Source: Climacteris rufus (Eukaryota > Chordata > Aves > Passeriformes > Climacteridae). Taken from it: 64,000 nucleotides of DNA. Within the stretch, counting starts at the first letter, position 1. Every line of letters begins with the position of its first letter. The stretch is from assembly GCA_013398175.1 (NCBI GenBank), contig VZRZ01004576.1:288520-352519 (forward strand). Reading direction: 5' to 3'. Shown one piece after another: positions 1 to 10,900 of the stretch. Below the pieces are notes generated by a model. The model was not told the origin of the DNA. It searched no databases and saw nothing but the letters and a program-made list of their open reading frames with translations. The translations under genes were made by a program, and so were the position numbers.

Positions 1-119
1 GCCGGGCGGGCCGGGCGGGTCTCGGCCGCGGCTGCCGGCAGCAGCCTCTGGTTCGGCGCTCGCAGAGCTGGGCTCTGAGGAAGGGACTGGAGCGCAAGTG
101 CAGTGAGAAGCGGCTGAGG
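1..119. other. GC-rich, CpG-rich start of window (tail of NUP42 CpG island)
   Basis: The first 100 or so bases are strongly GC- and CpG-rich, with two GGGCGG (Sp1-type) hexamers. This fits the downstream edge of the NUP42 promoter CpG island, or the end of exon 1 and start of intron 1. I could not recognise the CCCH zinc-finger coding sequence, so no exon is called. Confidence 0.45.
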
Positions 120-121
120 GA

Positions 122-503
122 GCTGGGGGTGTTCGGCCTGGAGAAGAGGAGGCTCGGGGGGACCTTACCACTCTCTGCCGCTGCCTGAAAGGAGGGTGTA
201 GCCAGAGAGGGTCGGTCTCTTCTCCCACGCAGCCACCGACGGGAGGAGGGGACACAGCCTTGTGCTGCGCCAGGGGAGGTTTAGGTTGAACATTAGGAGG
301 AATTTCTTCACAAAAACGGTGATGAGACATTGGAGTGGGCTGCCCAGAGAGGTGGTGGAGTCACCGTCCCTGGATGTGTTTAAGGAAGGACTGGATGTCC
401 ACTTGGTGCCATAGTCTAGTTCACGTGGTGGTGTTTGGTCCTAGGTTGGACTCGATGGTCTCAGAGGTCTTTTCCAACCTAATTGATTCAGTGATTCTGT
501 GAC
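122..503 (+). mobile_element. CR1 LINE, 3'-end fragment
   Basis: A 5'-truncated CR1 retrotransposon in sense orientation, inside presumed NUP42 intron 1. Recognisable landmarks are the 'gaagaggaggctcgggg' segment, 'aggtttaggttgaacattagg', 'gggctgcccagagaggtggt', and the terminal 'ggtcttttccaacctaattg' with an imperfect ATTCTGTG end. It lacks a poly(A) tail, as is usual for CR1. Confidence 0.9.
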
Positions 504-992
504 TGCGGGACGTGCCACAGGGCAGTGGGACAGCGGCTTGGAACACTCTGTTGCCATGAGCAGCGAGCAACTTTCCAGCAGCTGCGTGTTGTACCCAGTG
601 AAGGTTGTTTCCAGTCTCATCAGCTCTGGGTGTTTGGGAGCTTTGGGAAGGAGGGGGGTACGACAGGGAGCTGGGCTGCAGTGACGGCACGGCAGGAACT
701 CGGCTGCAGTCACTTGACCTTATTCCTGCTGGAGGGAAGCTCGGGGTTTGCCTGTAACACACACACACGGACACACAGGTGTGTCCAAGGTTTCAAAATG
801 AAACTCGGGAGCTCCCTGTGCTGCAGCAGATCCCCTAAAATAAATGTATGGTGAGTTAATTTTTTTTCTGCTGGGGTAGTTACTTCATGAAACGACCTAA
901 GCAAAACTGAGCCAGTGTCTTTCTGCAGTGCCACAAGTTGTTGTTGGCACGGTGATTTAGTTGAAGGTTCTCTGCTCATTATGGCACAGGGG

Positions 993-1053
993 GAGATCAG
1001 ACTTAGATGACTTTTAAAGGCACCTTCCAACCCAAACTATTCCGTGATTCCAT
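993..1053 (+). mobile_element. CR1 LINE remnant (extreme 3' end)
   Basis: A short stretch, 'gatgacttttaaaggcacc' followed by 'ttccaacccaaactattcc' and 'gtgattcc', matches the last 60 or so bases of CR1. It lies between the larger CR1 copy and the first visible NUP42 exon. Confidence 0.7.
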
Positions 1054-1283
1054 TTGAGAAGCAGGACTTGAGAAGTACCCGGGGTAACTCACTAGGTTAA
1101 GCTCACCAAATAATGAGGTTAACTCATTAGGAAAAAAATACATTTTAGTTTCAGACTCTTTGTTGCCACCATAAGACTAGTTGTACTTAGAGTTTTTGTT
1201 GATGCTGTATTGTTTCATATCTTAATGATTAAAAAATTTAAAAAATTCTGTTGTTTGCTTTATTTGTTTGTTTTAATTGGAAG

Positions 1284-4200
1284 TTACCAGCGGAAGAGGA
1301 GGAGGCTGGGGTTCCTCTAACCAGAGATACAGTAACGTTATCCAGCCATCTACCTTCAAGTCAGACACATGGGGTGGCAGCAGAGATCACGGAAGAGGAT
1401 TCTTTGGCTCCTCTGACTTCGGATCGTCAGGCAGCAGCAGCAGAAATGCAGACTTTTCACAGAACAGGTTCTCTGCATTAGCCAACAGTCACAGTGTTGC
1501 TGATGGCTCCAAAGATGAAGAGGAGAGACTTCTGTAAGTTATAGTCCTGTCTTACTGAAAGCATTTAGAATGAGCAGTTTAAAAGCTTACTGACTTCTTA
1601 GAGATAATGCAGAGGACAGGATCGTGAGCAGGAAGGTGGGATACAGGAAGAACCATAGAGAACGTGACTTCATTTGGTTCTTGGAATGGTGCTGGCATGG
1701 GGAGGAAGTGATTCTTGGTTGGGACCTGGGCTGGACAGAGAGACAACTGTGATACCAGTAAGGTGGTGTGGTATTTAAGTTGTGGGCAGGAGACAAAGGA
1801 AGGAAACAGATTTCAGTGCTTGAAAATAAGGGGTCAGAGCCCCTCTAAGAAAATGAATTACTTGACTTGGTTTTCCTGACACTTAAGACAACAAATTTTT
1901 CTGCAAATAGCAAAACTATTGAACCTGATTTCACACAGGTGTATGTTACAGTCAGTTAAGAGTGACCAGCGTCTGCAATTGCAGGGCAGGTACTGAGAAG
2001 CAGCAGAAAGTGAGATTTCCCAAAGAAGCAAGGAAAGACTTTCCATTATTTTTTTTTTTAAGATTACATTAAGAAAATGCTTGGTTTTCAGGGTATCAGG
2101 TTTTTGACTCTGAATTTGGATTCAAACCAGACAATTGTTACTGGCATTTTTGTTTTCACCATGTAATTTCACCTTTGTCTGTGATTTTGTTATGTTTGCT
2201 AGTGAATGTGTAATGAAAGACATGGAAATTTGGGAGTCCTCTGGACAATGGATATTTTCATGTTACTCACCGATGAAAGAAAAGCTGAATGTCTCGGGTA
2301 GGTCATGTTTTTAGTGTTGTTGTGTATTGCTGCTCTTTAGGATGTTTCTGTGACTTGGCCACACTGTTGTACCTCTGTGCACAGAGATGATTTGCCTTGT
2401 GATAGAAGAGAAAGGAATATTAGAATATGGCAGATTCATTTTGGATGTTCACACCTCAGAAGTTCTGTAATGATTTTTTTTTTTTTGTCTCTGACTATAA
2501 CTGTCTTAGGAAAGACGATGTAGCAGGGCCCATTACTTTGTAACTGTGGAGGGAGGCTAGAAGTATGACTATGTTGTCTTGGAGGTTTCTGACTATTCCT
2601 GTCCTTGCAGGCTTTTCAGATGTCTCTCCAGAGGAGCTGCGACTGGAGTACTATGACAGCAGAGCAAAGAATATCATTGGGAATTATGTAAGTAGTTTAA
2701 AAATGTTGGCTGGTGTGTCCTGGTTGGGACAGGACTTGTTACTGTTCTTCAGGTGGCAGCTCTTGACTTATTTATCTCCCAGCTCTAGAAGTTGATCAGA
2801 AAGCCAAAATATTTTTCAATTCCTGTGCACTGAAGTGAATGCAGAAATACCTGTTAGACACTCCTTGGTGTAATCTTGTCCCTGCTCTTGTGTGTTACTT
2901 GTAGAAGTTACTTGAATCCTGTCTCAAAAGTTTAATACCTCATCTGCTATTAGTCAGTTTGATTGTTATAGCTGGTTATTTAAATAGAAGACTGGGCAAG
3001 TTCATTTGACCTGGTTCTTTTATGTACTTTGTTGCAGGAAATTAATGATGAGAATAGCAGATACTTCTTTCCTAGAAATAGATATGTATATACTCATTTG
3101 GAAGTAATGCATATGTTTTTATATAAAACATCTCTCAGTGTATATGTATCATTCCTTCCTTGTAGTCCTATCAATACCAAGGAAGCTAGCTGAGTTTAAT
3201 GGTGTGCCAGGAAGGAAATTAGGCTGTTGGATAGATGCAAGTACAAATTAATTCAAGCTACATTGCACTCTTTCCTCTTCTTCTTAGTCCTTAGTTACAG
3301 AAGGAATTGCTCATGCCACCACTCTTGCTACTTATGTTTAGATTTATCCGAATTGCGTTTTTAGAGATGAGAGATACATAAATTTTTTTAAACTTCAATT
3401 AAAATAATAAAATAATTAAACAATATACTATTCTTGGCTATTAAAAAAATAAATAAACTGTGGTCTCACCAAAGCAGTAAATGCACATTTGAGAGCAGTA
3501 AATGCAAGTTTTCCTAACTCTCAGTGTATAGATGATAACTGTATGATACAGTTCTCCTAGAAAATATTTAAGTACAGCATGTCTTTTCCATGTTTCTATT
3601 CTTAAACTGGGTCAAAATATGAATTTTCCAGTCTGTTGTAGAAGAGCAGATACCAAGCAACATGATCTTCCAGCATGTGACTAGACACAAAAGAATCATT
3701 GATGTTTGTTATGTAAGACTCTTCTGAAAAATTAAGGAATTTGTCTACAAAAAGATTACTAATTCCATTCTTAGAGGCATTTGTGACATTAAGTGTTTTA
3801 CTTGTCTAGGTTTTAAGGAAAATTCAGTTAGGCCAGAAGTCAAATTAGATGTGTTGTTAAACTTACATTTAAGTGTAGGAAATTCAGGTTTGAAATTCCT
3901 GAAAAATTGTTTGAAGACTTTCCAGTTTTTTGCTTAATACTAAATCACAGTTATCAAGGCACAAATACTATTTATTGCTGCACTGTTCTGTGCAGTTATC
4001 TGATGGATCATGTTAAGGGGGTTAATTTAAATTAAGGAACTTAATTTCATCAAAACTAAATATTTTAGGATGATAGGGTTCTGAATTACAGTGTTTTGAA
4101 AGTGACTGGTTTTTTTTCTGAAGACGTGACAGAAGCTGAAGCAAATATTAGGACTTCAGCTTAATGAGTGCATAAGTGGACAGGCCAGAAATAAAACAAG

Positions 4201-6573
4201 GATTGAAGAGTTTGTTCTCATATATTTAAAACTTACTTATCTTGGGTCATTTTTTCTTTTTTCCACAAGCATCTAATTCAGAAAGAGATGGAATTGGATA
4301 TGAAATGCCCCAGAATTTTTTTAACATTACCCTGACGTAAAGTAAAAGAGTTGATTTAAGGACAGTAGTAATGGAGTTTAAAGGAATGCTCTGTTACAAA
4401 CAAAGATACCAGCTCCTCACCGTGAAGTTTCAGGAAAGAAAATACCTTGTCTTCTTGGCTTAATGAAATTTCCTTTCTAAATCTAGATAACTTCTTTCCA
4501 TTCAGTTGTCAGGTAACTCCTGTTTTTAACCTTCAGTAATGAAAAGATGCTTTGCTTTCCCCCTTTCAGATAGATGCTGTCCAACAGTTAGCAGTACAAT
4601 GGAAAAATCGCCTGCTTCAGCTGAAAGCTTTAAATGCATCAACAAAAGCAGCCTTGGTAAGTGTTCACAAATGGCAACATGTTTCTGTTCCTCATGTCAT
4701 TTTTGAATGAATAAATTTAAGTGGCTGTTAATTTTGGTTACAAAGACTTTTGAGATGTGGCAATTGTGATGTGCCTGGGCATATTCTCTGAGTCCAGAAA
4801 TGTGTGACTTGCAGGTGGGTGGTACAGACCCCCTGAGTTAACTGAGGAAAAAAGTGTATCAAATGCTTCTGTGTCAGCAAGGCAGCAGCTGGATCCCAGC
4901 TTTGCAATACTCTAACTGCAAGCCAGATGAAAGTAACCAGAGCTTAAGTTTAGGATCTGGTGATGGACATGACCAGGAAGAGGCCAATCCCCACCCCACC
5001 CTTTTTTCCATGTGCTGATGTTGACTCGTCCAAGACAGAATCAGCAGAGAGGACCAGAATTGCCCTCCAGGCCATCTTAGAATAAAGATTTGGGAAATGC
5101 CAGAATGAGGAATTGAGAGATGGGTGGGAGAGAAAGGCTTTGGATAACATTTGAAGACAGAGAGAGTCATTGGTCCTGGGAAGGTGACAAACACTTGTGA
5201 ATGGAGATGTTATTTGAGAAACAATTGTTTGACTTAAAGCCAGTATGCAATAATCAGGGAGACAGAGGAAGTGGCTTTATTTAAGTGGAGTGTGGATGAA
5301 GTGCATTAAAGGTTTAGTAGTATGATCCCAGCCCTTGGCCTGTTCAGTGCTGAAGGTGGACAAGCAGGATTTGGGCTTTACCACGGGAGAATGGATGTGG
5401 TGAGGAGACAGAACAGAGTCAAAGCTGTGCCCTAAATACAGTCCCAAAGCACAACCTGAAACAGTAAGAGGTGAGAATGGGAACTCCCCAAGGTGATGAG
5501 GTCATTGACTGACAATCTATCACTTGTAACAGATTTGCATTCTGGAGTCTTTTACAGAGAAGAGTGTGTACAGCCTTAGAGTATTTTGTTTATAGCTACA
5601 GGAGCATGCAGTCATGAGGAGTGATCACTGTGCAGCATGGTCTGGGTTGGATGAAATAGGGCTGGGCAGCTCTACTTTTGCTTCAAATGATTACTGAAAG
5701 ACAGTTCCCCATTTTGAAGTCGAGTTTTCATTTATGTCTCTGGAATTCTTTCAGCTCTCCGCTTTCAAGAACACAGGCACTCAACCAGCACCTGCCTTTG
5801 GACTGGGAGGACAGCAAACTTCAAGCTTTGGGCTGTCAAGTAAGTTCCTGCCCTAAGAACCAAAACATGCAAACATTTTCTGCTACATCTTTGAAATGCA
5901 GCAGTGGTTTCATATCCCTGGGGTACCCATTCTAATATTTTTTATTAATTCTGTACTTGCAGGCTTTCCTGTGAGCAGCAGCAGTACCAGTGCCAGCAGT
6001 TTCTCCTTTAAAGCCAGTTCCAGCCTCATCAGTTCAACATCAGCTGGGAGCAGCCCTGCTGCTGGGAGCCCTTCTGCTGCTGGCAATGCTCCTGCATTTG
6101 GGGTGACGTCCTCTTCTGGTGCCCCCCAGTCCCTCGGGTTTGGCAGCCCGGCCGCTCCATCTGCAGCCTCCTTCTCCTTCAAGGCAGCTGCCACCACTGG
6201 TGGCTTTGGCACTTCTGCCTTTCCAGGCTTTGGCAGTGCTGCTGCTGGGAACTCTTCAAGCACCTCTCCCCTGCCAGCCTTTGGAGCCTTCGGTGCCCCT
6301 GCAGCCTCTTCTGCCTCGGCTCCGAGCGCTGCTTTATTTGGACAGAGGGCCAGTGCCTCTGCACACCCTGTCACCCCGGGCTCTGCTGCAGCCACCAACA
6401 CCAACACTGCCTCAGGGAAGTTATTCACCCCCAAGAGCGAATTATCAGCTGAAGAGTGGCAACAGTTTGAAGCAAAGGAGTTCACAATTGGAAAGATTCC
6501 TCTTAAGCCACCACCATTAGAACTTTTAAATGCCTACGACCTTTTAACTTTATTCAGAAGTAACATGTTTTGA
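1284..6573 (+). CDS. NUP42: Nucleoporin 42 (NUP42/NUPL2), partial, exon 1 outside window
   Basis: FG nucleoporin on the cytoplasmic face of the nuclear pore. In the family its C-terminus binds GLE1 and helps mRNA export by the DDX19 helicase. Visible coding exons: 1284-1533 (acceptor could instead be 1290|1291), 2203-2297, 2611-2687, 4570-4656, 5755-5839 and 5963-6573, stop TGA at 6571. All have GT-AG borders and join in one frame, giving about 400 residues; the human protein is about 423 with its first exon. Diagnostic stretches are SNQRYSNVIQP in the first visible exon, KDMEIWESSGQW in the second and SPEELRLEY in the third. The last exon is Ser/Ala/Gly-rich with scattered FG dipeptides (AFG, GFG, LFG) and FSFK motifs, then the conserved end KIPLKPPPLELLN. 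The N-terminal CCCH zinc finger is not in the window. The reading frame runs about 12 residues past the usual human end. The gene is upstream of and co-oriented with GPNMB, as in mammals. Confidence 0.95.
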
Positions 6574-6578
6574 AATGA

Positions 6579-6584
6579 AATAAA
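6579..6584 (+). terminator. NUP42 poly(A) signal AATAAA, 5 nt after the stop
   Basis: A canonical AATAAA begins five bases after the TGA. If used, the 3' UTR would be only about 20-30 nt long. A second possible signal, ATTAAA, lies at 6784-6789. Which one is used cannot be told from sequence. Confidence 0.5.
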
Positions 6585-6798
6585 ATGCTGATGTTAACTT
6601 TTATTTAATCTCTGAAGTCTCCTGCAGGAATAAGTTTACAGGTATAAGCGTTTGAACATAGTATTTTTATAATTTCTTGGTTATTTTGTTATGGATTTTT
6701 TACATCTGAGAAATGAACTGTTGAAACTAAAATGGAAAATTTCCTTCTATTTGCTGTCCTGCGAGATTTTGGGGAAACACCATATTAAAAAGGCTGGG

Positions 6799-7902
6799 TG
6801 TCGTGGTTGGAGCTCTGGATGAATGCCAAAGCCCCCACAAAAGCTGCTCTCTCCCCTCTGCAGGTGGACAGGGGAGAGGAATTATTTCCAAAGTGAGATA
6901 AGGATACTGAGAGAGAAAAAAACCCTTTAATTAAAGCAGGCTAAAACAGGCTCAAAACTTAAAAAGTGATAAATGAATTTATTACAGAGTTAAAGGAGTA
7001 AGCAAAACAGTCTCTTAAACACTCTTGCCCTCCCCCGCCCTCCCCCACAGCCCTCCCTCCTTCCCTTAGAAAGTAAGGAGAACTGAGGGGTTTTTTCCTA
7101 TTCAGTTCATTCCTCAGATGTCTTCTTCATGGGAGAGAAGGCAGGTCCTTTACTCACAAGCATGGTGGCATTTTCTGCATGAATCCTTTTTCCCTCTCCC
7201 TAATTCCCTGCTCAAAGGCACTGTGGCATTTTTTTCACAAGTTATTTTTCCCCTTGGCAAGCAGCCCACCCAGGCACTGCTGCCTGCTCTTTCTCCCAAG
7301 GCCAGGCTGTCCAAACTTAGGGTGGGGGTGAAACGAGGCTTTTTTAACACAAATGATTCCCTCAGTTCCCAGGAGCAAAGGCCTTGTTATTTGTGTCAGC
7401 TCCCACCAGACCACAGTCCCTCCTGTAGGAGTCCACCCTCCCTGCTCCATCATGGGGTGGATCCCGGCTCCTTCATGGACCCTCAGGATGCAGGGAAACA
7501 CTGCAGTGGTGCAGTCCTTACCACAGGCTGTGGAGATGTCTCAGCTCCGATGTTTGAAGCACCTCCACCTCCTCCTCCTTGGCTGACTTTGCTGGTGTCC
7601 ATATCTGTTGTTTCTCCTACATGCTGTACTCCTTCTCCCCTGCCTATCCACAACTACGTGGCTACATCTACACAGCACGTGCCTGCGTTCTACTGTGTCT
7701 CCTCCTTAAATACGTGGTCACTGAGGCGTTACCTTCCTTTCTAATAGGCCCAGCTGTGGCTTGCAGCACATCCATCTTCAGGAGCCATCAGAGACTGGCT
7801 CTGCTGGACAGCTGTGGAAGCTTCCAGCAGCTTTTTACAGGAGCCATCTTTCTGGCCTCTACCACACCCAAAAAGAACCAGACCCCCTGTCAAACCACCA
7901 CA
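6799..7902 (-). mobile_element. Probable solo LTR of an avian endogenous retrovirus
   Basis: A 1.1-kb unit bounded by imperfect terminal inverted repeats, TGTCGTGG at 6799-6806 and CCACCACA at 7895-7902, which is the TG...CA ending of retroviral LTRs. The flanking pentamers CTGGG (6794-6798) and CTGTG (7903-7907) could be a diverged 5-bp target-site duplication with one mismatch. Read on the minus strand it contains an AATAAA-type signal (plus-strand tttatt near 6978). The 'cagctgtggcttgcagc' and 'aaccacgaca-like' ends resemble bird LTR families as I remember them. The open frames inside, including one over 200 codons at 7118-7744, show no gag, pol or env features. Family not assigned. Confidence 0.55.
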
Positions 7903-10900
7903 CTGTGTCAAATGAAACTTTGCTTCAGTCAAGTATTCACAGCTTACTGTGAATGGAACCCTGGAAATCCAGACGCAGTGTAAGCCTGCTTCTTGTTGGA
8001 CAGCCTTCTCTTCTGCCTCTTCAAAGGGGTAATGCAGCATTGGATGATGGTGTTTTGAGAGAGAGGGATGGCTCCCACGTGGTCTGTGCCACACTATACA
8101 CTTCTGTCCCCTGGGAACCAGTTCCTTGTGCCAGTTGACACAATTCAGCTCTTGTTAGTTTTGCCTGAGGTCACCAAGACTGCAGGAATGTCACACAGTT
8201 GGGAGAGGACAGCTGTGAAAGCATTCATCCTGCAGAAGGAGCATGTGGGTTGTTATTTTGACACCTTAGGTGAAACTTTGCAAGCAATTGCAAAACTTCT
8301 TTCTGTGAACCGATGGCATTTTGTTGTCAGGTTCTCAAAACTTGATGGGTGCATATATTAACATTACCTTTCCTGAAGTCATGATAGCAAGGTATCCATT
8401 TTGTTGTTGCTCTAAAGCAGGAATCAGGAATGGGGAATCTTCCCGAGGATGTCCTAGACTCAGGAATGGAGAACATTTGCTCCTGACCTGGCCCTCCCCT
8501 TAGTGGTCTAAAATTGCCAAACTTCATCTTTAAGAGGAAAGCAAAAGTTTACCTTGTGGTCCTATGTCAAATTTCACTAGGATCATGTATCCAGCCACAG
8601 GTCCATTGGATACTGGCTTGCTAAAACAACGGGAATGACTGGAACAACATCTGGAATGATAGGCTGTGGGTGCACACTCTGCAGCTTTCATGGAAATCCA
8701 GGTCCCTCAGTGTGTGTGCTCAGTGTAGATGTACCAGAAACTTGCAGGTGTAGCATGTCTCAGCAGGCTGCTGCTGCTAAGCTGATCTAGGAGCTTTCCA
8801 GGCTTACAAGTGTGCAAGTGCTTTTTTAAATGGAAGTACTTTTGCTTTAATAACAAGAAAACAAAAAGAAAAATAAATTTTAAGGCCATTGAAAATCTGA
8901 ATATTCTTCTTTACATACCCAAAGAACGTGGGCTAGATGTTCTCAAACATCCTTCTCACCTACAGAGACCTAGAGGAAGAAGGGAATTTTTGAGTGTTAG
9001 GTCACCTTGCCATTAAGAAACAGAAAGATTAAGTGATGTATTCCTAATTCAGATAACAAGAAATAAAAGTTTGATCAACTGCATTTTTTTAGATCATCTC
9101 ACCCTTAAAAGAAAAATTAAAAACAATTACTATTACAGAGATACTAAGATGTGGTGTTTTCACAAATGGGCTTCTGAGTATCTGAAAAGATGGCAGGGAG
9201 CAGTGTGATATGAGTTACCTAGCAAAAGGCAAGCTGTGTGTTTGGCTGCAGAAGCAGGGATAAGGATAGGATAGAAGAGAAGGGAAAGTATTACTCTAGG
9301 GGGCTCACTGAACTGCAGAAAATAGGCAACGATTATTAGACCAAAGCAACCTATCCCAATATTTGCTTGGTATTTTTTTTTCTGTTCATCCTGTTCTGCT
9401 TTTGATATACTTGATACTAGAGTTGGTTGCAAGTACAAAGGCGGCTAAACAATACCTTCTATTAGCTACAAGTTTTAACTTCGTTTTACAACTGTTTTTT
9501 TGTTTGTTTGGTATATAGCTGCTCTCCAGAAAGTCATAATATTGTGGTCTGGCATATAAAAACACATATAGAGTGGCAGCAAATTCACAGATGCCACTTA
9601 CTGTATCTTGATTTAGAACAGGAAACATGAGGTGCATGTCCAAGCAAAGATGTGTAATGTCCTGATTAGCACAAAATCTTGGTCTGTCAAAGAGCCTGGA
9701 ACATTCAAGCTCCGTGTGATATTTTCAAGTACTTCCCTTACTTTGAAATAACAGGATTTATGAGTCACTGAAATTCCTGCAGTGTGGTACAAACAACTAA
9801 TTTGAAGAATGATTTGAAGTTTTTGTTTTCAAGAGGTCATGGATTAATGCCCAGACAGCGGCACTTGAGACTGGCTGTATACAAGAGAAAAACCCTCCAC
9901 TGCCCCAGCTGAGGAAGCAACCCAGCACCTAACAAATGGAATTTTCTCTTCCCTTTTTCCTCCTATACTAGCAGCACTAGCAGATCTCAAAATGTAATTT
10001 AGCAGCTAAGAAGGAAAAAAACCCCATGAACCACAGAAAACATTACAATTGGGTCTTAAAAATTAAACATCACAGTAGCCACGTGCTCTGTAGTTTCACA
10101 ATGTGCAGCAGCAGCAAGTGGCACAGTAGCCTTACACTGAATGAGGAAAGATGGACTGCAAATAATCAGCTGACTAGATTTAAGCCTCAGAGAACAAGCT
10201 AAGGGCACCAACTACAATAAATTAACAATGACCAGAAGGAAAGAAGAGCTTTAATAAATGTGCCTGGGGAGGGAAAGGAATATGAAAAGCCTATTAATAC
10301 AGGAGCACTGAAGTGAGATTGATAACTCTGAAATGGTGGAAATCTATTTAAAAAGTACTTGAAATGAAGAACAGTTGAAAATCAATGAGGATGTAATGCA
10401 GTAACTGATGAAGACAAGTAAGAAAATATTTGTGAAATGTGAACTTAGTGCAGCGTAGTGGGAGTCCCGATAATTCGCTGTACTGGTCAGTAAGGGAATC
10501 AGATAATGGGCTTGCTACAGTTCTGGTAAGTGATCACTCAGATAAGTGGTAGAACACCAGGGAAAGTGCTAGCAGACTGAGGACATAACATACCTTAGCA
10601 GGCAAGGGTACTTATTTTATTGATGGTTACAAATAATTTGAGGAGATTATAAAGACAGATCATCTGGCTTTTAGTAAGGCATTTGATACAGGCATTTAAG
10701 AGATTTCAGATGTTTATGTGACAGTGATTAGGGTTAGTGATTAATCAGGAACACCTATGAGTGAATGCTTTTTGTTTCTAGCCCACTCCCATGTCCTAAT
10801 GCAGGGGATACAGAGAGATATTTACCTGGGCAATAGTGGAGGAAGAAAGCCACAGATTGTACTTAGACAATTTAAGTAGATATCTAATTATATTTGACCT

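Noticed and set aside
1251..1481. Alternative frame through the first visible NUP42 exon
   Set aside because: The frame used by NUP42 (SNQRYSNVIQP) matches the family and joins the next exon in phase; this one does not.
5910..6485. 191-codon minus-strand open frame
   Set aside because: It is the antisense shadow of the Ser/Ala/Gly-rich FG exon of NUP42, whose composition suppresses stops in other frames.
7118..7744. 208-codon plus-strand open frame
   Set aside because: It lies wholly inside the probable LTR, is on the opposite strand to it, and has no retroviral or host protein features.
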